A DNA stretch of 34,642 bases from Candidatus Omnitrophota bacterium. Its GTDB lineage: Bacteria; Omnitrophota; Gorgyraeia; B26-G9. This document shows positions 17,315-27,555 of this stretch, in pieces. The DNA is taken from the NCBI GenBank assembly GCA_023819605.1, contig JAMWCB010000005.1, positions 1 through 34,642 of the forward strand. Direction: 5' to 3'. The notes beneath the pieces are model-generated. The model saw nothing but the letters and a program-made list of their open reading frames with translations. It did not search any database and was not told where the DNA came from. Made by a program: the position numbers and the translations under genes. Numbering within the stretch: the stretch's first letter is position 1; each line of letters begins with the position of its first letter.

Positions 17315-18406
17315 ATGTTATATTATCTGCTCTATCCGCTGCGGGAATTTTTTTTCGGTTTTAATGTCTTCCGCTATTTGACGTTTCGCGCCGCCGCCGC
17401 GGCGATTACCGCGTTTGTGCTGAGCGCGCTGTTGGGAAAAGCGGTTATTGCCGCGTTGCAGCGTTTAAACGTCGGAGAAAAAATCCGTCCGGAAGAGGAA
17501 GTCGGTGTGCTGCACCAGCAAATAAAGAATAAACAGGGCACTCCGACCATGGGCGGTGTCTTGATTGTCGGGACGATGCTTTCCGCGGTTTTATTGTGGG
17601 CGGATTTATCCAACCGGTTTATCTGGATTACGGTAGCGGCAACGCTCTGGCTGGCCTTGATCGGATTTATCGATGATTTTGTCAAGTTACGGGTTAAAGG
17701 GTCGCGCGGCTTGTCGTCGTCGGCGAAAATGTTTGGCCAACTGGTCTGCGGTTTGGTTATCGGATTTATTCTGTTGACCGATGCCGGCGTGGGGGACCGT
17801 TTAGATATCCCGTTTTTGAAAAATGTCGGGGTTCATTTGGGTTCGTTTTACGCCTTTTTCACGGCGTTGGTTATTATCAGCACGTCCAACGCCGTCAATC
17901 TTACCGACGGTTTGGACGGCTTGGCGATCGGGTGTGTGCTGGTCGTGGCCGTGACGTACGCTATTTTCAGTTATTTGACCGGCAACGCGGTGTTCAGCGA
18001 ATATTTACATATTATTTTTATACCCCCGGCCGGAGAATTGTCGGTGTTTTGCGCGGCGATGTTCGGCGCGGGGTTGGGTTTTTTATGGTATAATTGCCAT
18101 CCTGCCGACGTATTTATGGGGGATACCGGTTCTTTGGCGCTGGGGGGAGCAATCGGGACCGTCGCCGTGTTGATTAAAAAAGAGTTATTATTGGCTTTGG
18201 TGGGGGGGGTTTTCGTGGCCGAGGCTCTTTCGGTTTTGCTGCAGGTTATCTCTTTCCGCTATCGAAAAAAACGGATTTTTTTGATGTCGCCGTTACATCA
18301 TCATTTTCAATTATTAGGGTGGGCGGAATCTAAAATTATTTTTCGGTTTTTAATCGTCGCGGTTATTTTAGCGCTCCTCAGTTTTTCGACATTAAAGTTG
18401 CGCTGA
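17315..18406 (+). CDS. mraY: Phospho-N-acetylmuramoyl-pentapeptide-transferase MraY
   Basis: KNKQGTPTMGGVLI; FIDDFVKLRVKGSRGLSSSAKM; SNAVNLTDGLDGLAIG; FMGDTGSLALGGAIG; PLHHHFQLLGWAESKI. ATG 17315 preferred (upstream AGAGGAG). Confidence 0.97.
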   Translation: MLYYLLYPLREFFFGFNVFRYLTFRAAAAAITAFVLSALLGKAVIAALQRLNVGEKIRPEEEVGVLHQQIKNKQGTPTMGGVLIVGTMLSAVLLWADLSNRFIWITVAATLWLALIGFIDDFVKLRVKGSRGLSSSAKMFGQLVCGLVIGFILLTDAGVGDRLDIPFLKNVGVHLGSFYAFFTALVIISTSNAVNLTDGLDGLAIGCVLVVAVTYAIFSYLTGNAVFSEYLHIIFIPPAGELSVFCAAMFGAGLGFLWYNCHPADVFMGDTGSLALGGAIGTVAVLIKKELLLALVGGVFVAEALSVLLQVISFRYRKKRIFLMSPLHHHFQLLGWAESKIIFRFLIVAVILALLSFSTLKLR

Positions 18407-18417
18407 GCGGGAGAGGT

Positions 18418-19833
18418 ATGCGGATACAGGGGAAAAAAATTGTGGTGGTTGGGTTAAGCCGTTCCGGCGAAGCGGCTGCCCGGCTGGCCCGCCGGCAGGG
18501 AGCGCAGGTGTATGTTACCGACTGCGCCGATACTGCCGCTGTGCGGGAAAAAGCCGGCGCGTTGGCGCGGCGCGGAATCGCCGTCGAGTACGGCGCGCAT
18601 ACGGAGGCGTTTTTAAGCGGCGCGGCGGCGGTGGTGGCCAGTCCCGGCGTGAAACCGTCAGCGCCGCCGCTGGCCTGGGCGCGTGTTCACCGCATCCCGA
18701 TTTATAGCGAAATTGAATTCGCCGGCTGGTTTTGCCGCGCGCCGGTGATTGCGATTACCGGTTCGAACGGCAAAACGACGACGACGACCCTGCTGGGAGC
18801 TATTTTTCGCCGCGCCGGCTGGAAAGCCGTAGTGTGCGGCAATATCGGCATTCCTTGGAGCGCAGTTATCGCGCGCGCGCAAACCGCGGACGTCGTCGTT
18901 TTGGAAGTCAGTTCGTTTCAGTTGGAGCATATTGAGCGTTTTCGGCCGCGGGTGGCGGTGGTGCTCAATCTCAGCCAAAACCATTTTGACCATCACGCGG
19001 ATATGCGCGAATACGCGCGGGCAAAAGCCAATATTACGCGTAATCAAACCAAAAAAGATTATCTGGTGCTCAACGCCGACGATGCGCGGGTGCGCGCGTT
19101 TGGCGCAAAATCGTCCGCGCGGATTTGTTTGTTCAGCCGCCGTATCCGGCGTGCCGGCCGCTTTCCGGGACGCGTTCATGCCGCGGTCGGCGTGGACGAC
19201 GGACGGATCGTCGAATGGCGCGCAGCACGCAGCCGCCGGTGGGGGGATACCGCCGATATTCGTATCCCCGGCGCGCATAATTTGGAAAATGTTCTGGCGG
19301 CGGCGCTTGCCGCGCGTTGTTTAGGCGTTTCGCCGGAAATTATTAGCCGGGCCGTCCGCGCGTTCCGCGGGGTCGAACATCGCTGCGAGCCGGTAGCCCG
19401 CGTGCGGGGAGTCCATTTTATCAACGACGCGAAATCCACGACGGTCGACGCCACGGTTAAGGCTCTGGAAATGTGCGCGCCGCAAAGCGTCCTGTTGATC
19501 TGCGGCGGCCGCGATAAGGGCAGCGATTTTAAACCGATTGTCCCCTTGCTCGCGGAAAAGGCCCGCGGGATAATTCTGATCGGAGAAGCGGCGGAAAAAA
19601 TCGCGGCGGCATGCAACGGAGCGGTTTCGTTGGTGCGGGCCGCTTCGTTGCGCGAAGCCGTGCGCCGCGCGTATGTTCAAGCCCGGCCGGGGGACAGCGT
19701 GTTGTTGTCGCCGATGTGCGCGAGTTTCGATATGTTTGAAAATTATGAGGACCGCGGCCGTCAATTTAAAGCGCTGGTCCGGGAGCTGGCCGCCGCGGCG
19801 CGCCGGCGCCGAGGATCGCGGGGTAGGCGATGA
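18418..19833 (+). CDS. murD: UDP-N-acetylmuramoylalanine--D-glutamate ligase MurD
   Basis: GKKIVVVGLSRSGEAAARL; ITGSNGKTTTTTLLGAIF; EVSSFQLEHIERFRPRVAVVLNLSQNHFDHH; FINDAKSTTVDATVKAL; LLSPMCASFDMFENYEDRGRQFK. Confidence 0.96.
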   Translation: MRIQGKKIVVVGLSRSGEAAARLARRQGAQVYVTDCADTAAVREKAGALARRGIAVEYGAHTEAFLSGAAAVVASPGVKPSAPPLAWARVHRIPIYSEIEFAGWFCRAPVIAITGSNGKTTTTTLLGAIFRRAGWKAVVCGNIGIPWSAVIARAQTADVVVLEVSSFQLEHIERFRPRVAVVLNLSQNHFDHHADMREYARAKANITRNQTKKDYLVLNADDARVRAFGAKSSARICLFSRRIRRAGRFPGRVHAAVGVDDGRIVEWRAARSRRWGDTADIRIPGAHNLENVLAAALAARCLGVSPEIISRAVRAFRGVEHRCEPVARVRGVHFINDAKSTTVDATVKALEMCAPQSVLLICGGRDKGSDFKPIVPLLAEKARGIILIGEAAEKIAAACNGAVSLVRAASLREAVRRAYVQARPGDSVLLSPMCASFDMFENYEDRGRQFKALVRELAAAARRRRGSRGRR

Positions 19834-20924
19834 TGGATATGCGCCAAACACGTATTTCGGTGGCGGCGGTGAGTTTTCTGTTGCTCTGCGTCGGCGTGGT
19901 TATGATCTACAGCGCCAGCGCGATCAACGCCTACGAAACGATCGGCGACAGCGCGTACTATTTGAAGCGGCACCTGGTGTATATGCTGATTGGATTTATC
20001 GGCACCTTCGCGGTAATGCGCTTGGATTATCAGTTGTTGAGCCGTTGGGCAAAACCGCTGCTGTTGTGCGCGGTGGCCTTGCTGATCGTTCTGCTGCTGC
20101 CGGGAATTAGCCGCGAAATCGGGGGAGCGCGTCGCTGGTTCCGCCTCGGCGGATTAAGTTTCCAACCCTCGGAATTCGCGAAATTGGCGATGCTCGTGTA
20201 TACCGCGGATTTTATCGCGCGCCGCAAAACGCGCCTGCATTCGTTCCGGCAGGGATTTTTGCCGCTGTTATCCGTGTTATTGCTGGTCAGCGGCTGCATT
20301 CTTTTACAGCCGGACCTGGGAACGGTGGTTGCGGTGTCGCTGGTTTTTTTTGTGCTCTGTTTTATCGGCGGCGTGCGTCCGACGCACATGGCGCTGGTGG
20401 CGTTAGCCGCGTTGCCGGCGTTATATGTGTTGATTTTCAAGGTTGCCTACCGGCGCAGCAGAATTTTAGCTTTCTTAAATCCCTGGGAAGATCCGCAGGG
20501 GATCGGATTTCAGATTATCCAATCTCTGGTTGCGTTCGGTTCCGGCGGTTGGCTGGGAACCGGACTGGGGCAGGGAAAACAAAAATTGCTCTATCTGCCG
20601 GCCGCGTATACCGATTTCATTTTTTCGATTATCGGCGAGGAGTTGGGGTTTATCGGGACGGCGTCGATTGTGCTCTTGGTGATGGTGTTGTTGATTCAGG
20701 GCGCCCGGATTAGTCTGCGCGCCCGGGATACGTTCGGGCAATTGCTGTCGTTCGGGCTGGTTTCCAGCCTGATCATCGAAGCGATGATCAATATCGGCGT
20801 AGTCACGAGCATTTTCCCGACGAAGGGATTGCCGTTTCCGTTTATCAGCTATGGCGGAACATCGTTGGTGTTTAATATGATTTATGTCGGGCTGATTCTT
20901 AATGTCGGGCGAAAATCGTCATGA
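19830..20924 (+). CDS. ftsW: Lipid II polymerase / cell-division protein FtsW (SEDS family)
   Basis: Multiple TM SEDS protein; LPGISREIGGARRWFRLGGLSFQPSEFAKLAMLVYTADF; GIGFQIIQSLVAFGSGGWLGTGLGQGKQKLLYLPAAYTDFIFSIIGEELGF; GLPFPFISYGGTSLV. Confidence 0.95.
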   Translation: MMDMRQTRISVAAVSFLLLCVGVVMIYSASAINAYETIGDSAYYLKRHLVYMLIGFIGTFAVMRLDYQLLSRWAKPLLLCAVALLIVLLLPGISREIGGARRWFRLGGLSFQPSEFAKLAMLVYTADFIARRKTRLHSFRQGFLPLLSVLLLVSGCILLQPDLGTVVAVSLVFFVLCFIGGVRPTHMALVALAALPALYVLIFKVAYRRSRILAFLNPWEDPQGIGFQIIQSLVAFGSGGWLGTGLGQGKQKLLYLPAAYTDFIFSIIGEELGFIGTASIVLLVMVLLIQGARISLRARDTFGQLLSFGLVSSLIIEAMINIGVVTSIFPTKGLPFPFISYGGTSLVFNMIYVGLILNVGRKSS

Positions 20925-22075
20925 AGGTTTTGATCTGCGCCGCGGGATCCGGCGGCCATATTTATCCGGCGTTGGCGGTGGCCGCGGCGCTGCAGCGGAT
21001 GTGCGCGGCGACGGCAATTACTTTTTTGTCGACGCGGCGGCAGATCGAGCAGGAAATTTTTCAGCACAGCGGTTATCCGGTTATCGCCGTGGCGGCGCCG
21101 CCGCTGCCGCAGAGAAACGGACGGAATACGCTTTTTTTCTGCTTGCGGATTTTCGCGTTTTTGTTACAATTAGGAGGGGTAAGCGTTACCGTTACCCGGA
21201 TATTGGCGCGGGAACGACCGGATATTGTGGTCGGATTCGGCGCATGGGGATCGTGTATTCCGGTAATGGTTGCGGCGGTTATGCGCATCCCGGCTGTAAT
21301 TCATGAGCAAAATGTTCTCCCCGGGCGCGCAAATCGTTTCTTGGCAAGCTGGTGCAGCAGAATTGCCGTCGGCCACGCGCAGACAGCGCGGTATTTCCGG
21401 CGTCCGGCTGTAATTACCGGAAACCCGCTGCGCCCGGGAATTACGGCGCGGGATCCGGCAAGCGCGGCGGCTTTTTTCGGTTTAAAACATGACGGCGTTA
21501 TGCTGCTGGTTTTCGGCGGCAGCCAGGGTTCGCGGTTTATTAATACCGCCGTTGCCGCGGCAGTCGGTTTGCTTGATCCACGGTTAAGACAGCGGTTACG
21601 GCTGCTGCACATTGCCGGCGCCGCCGATTGCGAGATGGTGCAAGGGCGCTATGCGCAATTGCAGGTAACCGCGCGGGTTTTTGCCTATCTGCACGAAATT
21701 GATTATGCATACAGCGCCGGCGACTTGGTTATTTGCCGCGCCGGCGCGGCGACATTAAATGAGCTGGCTTTTTTCGGGCTACCGGCGCTGCTGATTCCTT
21801 ATCCGTATGCGCAGGCGCATCAGGTAGAAAATGCGCGGGTGGTTGAACAGGCGGGGGCGGCGGTGCTTATCGCGCAAGACGATCACGCGGCGCAGCGCCT
21901 GGCGGTTCAACTGACGATATTGATCAATGATGAAAATCTCCGGCAGCGGATGGCGCAGGCAAGCCGGATGTTTTACGAGCCGTCGGCCGCGGAAAAAATA
22001 GCCGCCGTGGTGCGCGGGGCGTCTGGCCGGGGATCATCCGGCGCGCAGGCGCGGGCGCGCGCCGGGCATACGTAA
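20921..22075 (+). CDS. murG: UDP-N-acetylglucosamine--lipid II GlcNAc transferase MurG
   Basis: AAGSGGHIYPALAVAAAL; HEQNVLPGRANRFLA; LLVFGGSQGSRFIN; DLVICRAGAATLNELAFFGLPALLIPYPYAQAHQVENA. Confidence 0.96.
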   Translation: MKVLICAAGSGGHIYPALAVAAALQRMCAATAITFLSTRRQIEQEIFQHSGYPVIAVAAPPLPQRNGRNTLFFCLRIFAFLLQLGGVSVTVTRILARERPDIVVGFGAWGSCIPVMVAAVMRIPAVIHEQNVLPGRANRFLASWCSRIAVGHAQTARYFRRPAVITGNPLRPGITARDPASAAAFFGLKHDGVMLLVFGGSQGSRFINTAVAAAVGLLDPRLRQRLRLLHIAGAADCEMVQGRYAQLQVTARVFAYLHEIDYAYSAGDLVICRAGAATLNELAFFGLPALLIPYPYAQAHQVENARVVEQAGAAVLIAQDDHAAQRLAVQLTILINDENLRQRMAQASRMFYEPSAAEKIAAVVRGASGRGSSGAQARARAGHT

Positions 22076-22133
22076 ACGCTGAGCGCAGCGGTTCCGCGGC
22101 GTGCGGCCGGCGCCGGCGGTAAAGGATTACCTG

Positions 22134-23537
22134 ATGGAAAAAATCCGTTCTGATTTCTTCGGCACGCAGGTTCATTTCGTGGGGGTCGGCGGCGTGGGGA
22201 TGAGCGCGCTGGCTTATTTGCTGACGGCGCAGGGGGCGCGGGTCAGCGGTTCGGATATAAAAACAAACGCACAGACCAGCCGCTTAGCGGCAGCCGGAGC
22301 CCGTATTTTTTGCGGCCACCGTCCGGAAAACATCGGTACGCCGGATATCGTCGTGTATTCATCGGCGGTTGATTTACGGAATCCGGAATTGTGCGCGGCG
22401 AAAGCGCGGGGAATTCCGCTCATGCGGCGCGGCGAACTGCTCGCGGCGTTAATGCGGGGCTATCGCTCGATTGCCGTAGCCGGCGCGCATGGAAAAACAA
22501 CGACTTCCGCGTTGATTGCGCATATGCTCACGGTGGCCGGACGGCAGCCGAGTTTTATGATCGGAGCCGACGTGGATGTTTTGGGCGGCAATGCCCGCCA
22601 AGGCGCCGGCGATTTGTTTGTCGCGGAAGCCGACGAGAGCGACGGTTCCTTTTTGTTATTGTCTGCCGACATTGCCGTGATTACGAATGTCGATAAGGAG
22701 CATTTGGATTATTATCGGGATTTCGAGCATCTCGAAGCGGCGTATGCTGATTTTGCCGCGCGCGCAAGACCCGGCGGCATCGTTTGCTATTGTGGCGACG
22801 GGCTTTCGGCCCGCGCGGTGTTGCAAAAATATTCCGGCCGCACGCTGCGTTACGGTTTTTCCGGGTTTGAATTGTATGCGACGGATGTGCGGGCCGAAGG
22901 CGGGCGATCCGCGTTTACCTGTTACCGCGCGGGAATACCGGTCGGTTCTTTTTCGCTGGGGATTCCCGGCGCACATAATGTGTTGAATGCGTTGGCCTGC
23001 ATCGGCGTCGGTTTGGAGTTAAATGTAGAGACGGCAGTGATGCGGGAGGCGTTGTCTTCGTTTACCGGCGCGCAGCGGCGTTTTCAGATTAAATATAATG
23101 ACGGCGGCATTATGGTTGTCGACGATTATGCCCATCATCCGACGGAGATCGCGGCGACGCTTGCGGCGGCAAAATTATGGAAAAAACGGCGGGTGGTCGC
23201 GGTTTTCCAGCCGCACCGGTATAGCCGGACGAAACTGCTGCAAAAGGAATTCGGCGGTTGTTTTGGCGATGCCGATCATCTGATCATAACCGATATTTAT
23301 GGCGCCGGCGAGCCGCCGATCGAAGATGTCAGCGCGCAGACGATGTATGAAGAAGTTGTGCGCCACGGGCAGCGTAATGTCGAATGTGTCGCGCGCGCGG
23401 CGCTGTCCGGCCGCATCCGTTCGCTGGTCCGGGAAGGCGATATGGTGATGATGCTCGGCGCCGGCGATATCAGCGGCCTTGCCGACGAATTGGGCCGGGA
23501 ATTACGCGGGGAGCGCGCACAGGCCGTATGCCGATAA
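22134..23537 (+). CDS. murC: UDP-N-acetylmuramate--L-alanine ligase MurC
   Basis: VHFVGVGGVGMSALAYLL; VAGAHGKTTTSALIAHML; EADESDGSFLLLSADIAVITNVDKEHLDYY; DDYAHHPTEIAATLAAAK. ATG 22134 with upstream AAAGGA preferred over the listed 22101. Confidence 0.96.
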   Translation: MEKIRSDFFGTQVHFVGVGGVGMSALAYLLTAQGARVSGSDIKTNAQTSRLAAAGARIFCGHRPENIGTPDIVVYSSAVDLRNPELCAAKARGIPLMRRGELLAALMRGYRSIAVAGAHGKTTTSALIAHMLTVAGRQPSFMIGADVDVLGGNARQGAGDLFVAEADESDGSFLLLSADIAVITNVDKEHLDYYRDFEHLEAAYADFAARARPGGIVCYCGDGLSARAVLQKYSGRTLRYGFSGFELYATDVRAEGGRSAFTCYRAGIPVGSFSLGIPGAHNVLNALACIGVGLELNVETAVMREALSSFTGAQRRFQIKYNDGGIMVVDDYAHHPTEIAATLAAAKLWKKRRVVAVFQPHRYSRTKLLQKEFGGCFGDADHLIITDIYGAGEPPIEDVSAQTMYEEVVRHGQRNVECVARAALSGRIRSLVREGDMVMMLGAGDISGLADELGRELRGERAQAVCR

Positions 23538-24481
23538 AAAAACGCGCGCTGTTGCTGCGGCGGTTGCGGAACGCGGTGCGGGGCGAGGTCAAAGAACGGG
23601 AACCGTTGTGCCGGCACACAACCTTCCGTATCGGAGGGCCGGCGGATATTTTTTTTGTGCCGGACGATGAAGCCGATCTGCGCCTGGCGCTGCGCATCCT
23701 GCAGGAGTGCGGGCAGGTTTATTTTCTGCTCGGCGGCGGCAGTAATGTGTTGGCCGGCGACGAACCCTTAGCGCAGGCGATCGTCGGGTTGCGCTCCGCG
23801 GCATTTCGGCGGCTGGAATATCGCGATGAATGTGTCTGGGCCGGCGCCGGTGTCCGGACGGCGGAATTGGTGCGCAGCGCGGCAAAGCAGGGGCGGCAGG
23901 GGTGTTCTTTTCTCGCCGGCATCCCCGGAACGCTCGGGGGCGCGGTAGCGATGAATGCCGGAAGCCGCGACTACCGCGATCCGGGAAAAATCTGGAGCCT
24001 GCGGGATTGTTTGGCGCAGGTGCGCGTGATGGATGCATGCGGAAATATCCGGGATTGCGATCCGGCGGAATTGGCCGCCGGGTACCGGCAGACCGGGTTG
24101 CGCCGGAACGGTGAAGTCGTTCTGGGGGCGCTGCTGCGGTTGCCGGCCGGCGATGCCGCGGCAGTACGGGAAGAGGTGTTCGGTTTCCTTGAACGGAAAA
24201 AAAAGACACAGGATTTGTCCCGGCCGAGCGCCGGTTGTATTTTTAAAAATCCGCCGCAGGGGCCGGCGGCGGGATGGTTGATCGAGCAGTGCGGACTCAA
24301 AGGCGCGCGGATCGGCGGCGCCGTCGTCTCGACGGTTCACGCGAATTTTATCGTTAACGAGGGAACGGCGCGGTGCGCGGACGTGGTGGCCCTGATCGAA
24401 CAGATCCGCCGTTCTGTCGCGGAAAAATTCGGGCTCGATTTGGAGACGGAAATCCAGATACTCGGAAAGGGGCAGGGATGA
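23528..24481 (+). CDS. murB: UDP-N-acetylenolpyruvoylglucosamine reductase MurB
   Basis: PLCRHTTFRIGGPADIFFVP; LLGGGSNVLAGD; GCSFLAGIPGTLGGAVAMNAGS; SAGCIFKNP; GAAGWLIEQCGLKGARIGGAVVSTVHANFIVNEG-like C-terminal block. Confidence 0.95.
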   Translation: MPIKKRALLLRRLRNAVRGEVKEREPLCRHTTFRIGGPADIFFVPDDEADLRLALRILQECGQVYFLLGGGSNVLAGDEPLAQAIVGLRSAAFRRLEYRDECVWAGAGVRTAELVRSAAKQGRQGCSFLAGIPGTLGGAVAMNAGSRDYRDPGKIWSLRDCLAQVRVMDACGNIRDCDPAELAAGYRQTGLRRNGEVVLGALLRLPAGDAAAVREEVFGFLERKKKTQDLSRPSAGCIFKNPPQGPAAGWLIEQCGLKGARIGGAVVSTVHANFIVNEGTARCADVVALIEQIRRSVAEKFGLDLETEIQILGKGQG

Positions 24482-25419
24482 ATAAACTACGCGTCGCGGT
24501 CGTTCTGGGAGGATTTTCCAGTGAGCGCGGAATTTCGTTGCGTTCGGGCGCGGCGGCGGCTGCCGCGTTGGAGCAGGCCGGCTATCCGGTCACGCTCCTG
24601 GATTTTCAAACGCCGGATGAATTGCGCAATAAATTGCGCACGGTTTCGCCGGATTGCGTGTTTAATGCCCTGCACGGGCATTTCGGCGAGGACGGCGGTT
24701 TGCAGCGGCTGTTGGATGAATTGAGTATTCCGTATACCGGTTCGCCGGCGGCGGCGTGCGCATTGTCTATGGATAAACATGAAGCGCGCGCGGTTTTTCA
24801 GGCTGCCGGGTTGAGGGTTCCCGCCGCCCGGGTTATTCGCCGCCGGGAATGGGCACGGCAAATTATCGCTTTGACGCTGCCGGCGGTCGTCAAGCCGGCG
24901 CGGCAGGGATCGAGCATCGGCATGTCGATTGTCGAGGATATGCTGTCCTTGGCCAATGCGGTTGATTACGCTTTGACGTTTGACGATACCGTATTGATCG
25001 AAGAGTATATTCACGGACGCGAAGTAACCGTGGGTATTCTGGACGAAATGCCGCTGCCGGTGGTCGAGGTCGTGCCGAAGAATAAATATTATGATTATCA
25101 GGCGAAATATACACCGGGGATGACGGAATACCGGGTGCCGGCGGATGTGCCGGCACCGCACTATGCGGCGGTGCAGGCGGCGGCGTTGACCGCTCATCGG
25201 GCGTTGGGCTGTGCGGGATTTTCCCGCGTTGATTTTATTCTGCCGTCGGCAGCGGCGCCGGTTATCCTGGAGCTTAATGCGATTCCGGGGATGACGGCGA
25301 CGAGTTTATTGCCCAAAGCGGCGGCGGCCGCCGGCATTTCGTTTGCGCAGTTGTGCGAGTGTATGATTTTAGCCGGGATGAGGGCGGCCGGCTCGCTTGC
25401 CGCCGGCCGGGCAGTTTGA
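24478..25419 (+). CDS. ddl: D-alanine--D-alanine ligase
   Basis: VVLGGFSSERGISLRSG; FNALHGHFGEDGGLQRLLDELSIPYTGS; KPARQGSSIGMSIV; EEYIHGREVTVGIL; YYDYQAKYTPGMTEYRVPA; ELNAIPGMTATSLLPKAAAAAGISF. Confidence 0.95.
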   Translation: MNKLRVAVVLGGFSSERGISLRSGAAAAAALEQAGYPVTLLDFQTPDELRNKLRTVSPDCVFNALHGHFGEDGGLQRLLDELSIPYTGSPAAACALSMDKHEARAVFQAAGLRVPAARVIRRREWARQIIALTLPAVVKPARQGSSIGMSIVEDMLSLANAVDYALTFDDTVLIEEYIHGREVTVGILDEMPLPVVEVVPKNKYYDYQAKYTPGMTEYRVPADVPAPHYAAVQAAALTAHRALGCAGFSRVDFILPSAAAPVILELNAIPGMTATSLLPKAAAAAGISFAQLCECMILAGMRAAGSLAAGRAV

Positions 25420-25435
25420 AACGGGGAGAATGGTT

Positions 25436-26284
25436 ATGGCGCGCCTACGCATGCGGTTTCGGAGCAAATCGCTCCGTAATCCGTTTTTTGTCTTGAGGAG
25501 CCGGCAATTGCGGCAATCGGTGCGGCGCGGTGCGGCGCCGTTTGCGGCGGCGCTTATCGCGGCGGTTTTTATCGGTCTGGCCGTGGGGGGAATGCGTTCG
25601 TTTCTGTACGCATCGCCGTTTTTTACGGTCAGCGAAATCGAGGTGATCGACAAGTATCCGGATATGGTCGAATATCCTTTGGCGCGCATCAAACAAACTC
25701 CGAATATTTTTTTAGTCGACCTGCGGGAAGTTTCGCGTTATTTAGAGCGGGAGTATGCCGATATTCAGACAGCGACCGTGCGGCGGGTGCTGCCGAATAA
25801 GTTACAGATCGAAGTGTTGCGCCGGCGGCCGGTAGCGCAGATCCCGGTTGCCGTTGATAAAAAATCCGGCACGTTCACGTACTATTTAGTCAATGAAGAA
25901 TGCCGTATTCTCGCCGCCGTCGGGACAACGCCGCGTTTCGACCTGCCGATCATCGACGGCGCCGGCATCCGGGCGGCCGAAGTGGAAATCGGCAGAAATT
26001 TTCGCCGCTCTTCGCTGCACTGGGCGATGGAACTCTACGGTGTTCTCCAACAGCGCAAGTTTCCGCTGCTCAGCCGTTTGACCCGCATCGATGTTTCCGA
26101 TGCGCGCAGCATGTCGTTTTATATCGATGCGAACCTGGAAGTGAAAATCGGCAATCGTGATTTGCCGCAGCGGGTAGCGACCTTGGCGGCAGTGTTGCCG
26201 AAGCTTGATGTTTTACCGGATCAGCAGTATTATATTGACGTCCGTTTTAAAGATTTCATTTTCGCGAAAAAAAATAACCCATGA
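25436..26284 (+). CDS. ftsQ: Cell-division protein FtsQ/DivIB
   Basis: Basic N-terminus, one TM, POTRA-like segment (FFTVSEIEVIDKYPDMVEYPLARIKQTPNIFLVDLREVSRYLEREYADIQTATVRRVLPNKLQIEVLRRRPVAQI); located between ddl and ftsA. Confidence 0.88.
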   Translation: MARLRMRFRSKSLRNPFFVLRSRQLRQSVRRGAAPFAAALIAAVFIGLAVGGMRSFLYASPFFTVSEIEVIDKYPDMVEYPLARIKQTPNIFLVDLREVSRYLEREYADIQTATVRRVLPNKLQIEVLRRRPVAQIPVAVDKKSGTFTYYLVNEECRILAAVGTTPRFDLPIIDGAGIRAAEVEIGRNFRRSSLHWAMELYGVLQQRKFPLLSRLTRIDVSDARSMSFYIDANLEVKIGNRDLPQRVATLAAVLPKLDVLPDQQYYIDVRFKDFIFAKKNNP

Positions 26285-27543
26285 TACCGGATACGGCAGT
26301 CAGTTTAGACATCGGCAGCAGTAAAACCGTTGTGTGCGTCGGACGCAGCGACGCGCAGGGGCGCACGGCGATCGAACACGTGTCTCTGCTGAAAACTCGC
26401 GGCGTTTCGCGGGGGCAGGTGGTGAATTTTGTGGAGTTGGCCGGTTGTATCGAAGAAGCGCTGAGCGCGGCGGAAAAAACGTACGCGGCTTTGCCGGATG
26501 CCGGCGCGGCGGGTTCCCGCGGCAGAATATCCTCGGTGCATCTGAGCCTCTGCGGGGCGGATTTTGTCGGCAGCAACAGTAAAGGAGCCATTTCCCTGTC
26601 CGCGCGTCCGGCGGCGATAACCCAGCGCGATGTTTGCCGCGTGGTTGACGGCGCGATAGTGCTGGCCGGTTCCCTGGAACGGGAAATGGTGCATGTATTT
26701 CCGCGGGAATACATTATTGACGGCAGCAAGCGGGTTCACGATCCGGTGGGCATGTGCGGCACCCGTTTAGGCGTTCAGGTGCATGTGATCAGCGCCGGGG
26801 AGGCTGCGGTACAAACGTTCGTGAAAGCGGTAAACCGGGCAGGTTACGATGTGGAAGGGGTTGTTTTTTCCGGTTTGGCAACCGGTCTGGTCACGCTCAG
26901 TGAACGCGAAAAAGAGGCCGGCGTTTTATTGCTCGAATGCGGCGCGGCGCATATAAATATCGTGTTTTTTTGCGAGCGCACGATTCACTATATGAATGTC
27001 GTTCCGTGCGGGGGTGAGGATATCACGCAGGCGCTGATGCAGGAATTTTCCATCGATCACAGCCAGGCGGAGGAATTGAAGATACGCTATCAGGCCGTAC
27101 CGGCCCGTGCGGCGGCGGAGGATGAAAAAATCATCATCAAAAAGAATACCGGGCAGTACCAAAGTATTTCTCTGGAACAGGTCAATCGCACGGCCGACCG
27201 CGCGCTGCAGGCGGTGACGGAAGCGCTGCGGCGGGAATTGACGCTTTCCGGCATCCTTGCGCGGATCCCCGGCGGAGTCGTTCTTGCCGGGGGGATGTGT
27301 TTTATGGATGGAATCAGTGACCGTATGGAGGCGGCGCTGGGAGTGCCGGTGCGCCTGGGAATGCTGCGGGGGGTCATCGGAAATAATTCCCGTTTGTACA
27401 GCATGTTGTACGCGGCCGGCATCGGAACCGTGCGCTATGCCTTGGATGCGCGCCGCCGTCCGGCGGAAGCCGTTCCGTTGCGTAAAGGATTTTTCGGACA
27501 GGTTCTCTCCCAGATGCGGTATGTTTATGACCAGTATTTTTAA
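26281..27543 (+). CDS. ftsA: Cell-division protein FtsA
   Basis: Actin-fold phosphate-1 motif SLDIGSSKTVVCVG; GVVFSGLATGLVTLSEREKEAGVLLLECGAA; VVLAGGMCFMDGI; amphipathic C-terminal helix GFFGQVLSQMRYVYDQYF consistent with a membrane-targeting sequence. Confidence 0.92.
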   Translation: MIPDTAVSLDIGSSKTVVCVGRSDAQGRTAIEHVSLLKTRGVSRGQVVNFVELAGCIEEALSAAEKTYAALPDAGAAGSRGRISSVHLSLCGADFVGSNSKGAISLSARPAAITQRDVCRVVDGAIVLAGSLEREMVHVFPREYIIDGSKRVHDPVGMCGTRLGVQVHVISAGEAAVQTFVKAVNRAGYDVEGVVFSGLATGLVTLSEREKEAGVLLLECGAAHINIVFFCERTIHYMNVVPCGGEDITQALMQEFSIDHSQAEELKIRYQAVPARAAAEDEKIIIKKNTGQYQSISLEQVNRTADRALQAVTEALRRELTLSGILARIPGGVVLAGGMCFMDGISDRMEAALGVPVRLGMLRGVIGNNSRLYSMLYAAGIGTVRYALDARRRPAEAVPLRKGFFGQVLSQMRYVYDQYF

Positions 27544-27555
27544 GCGCAGGCGCTT

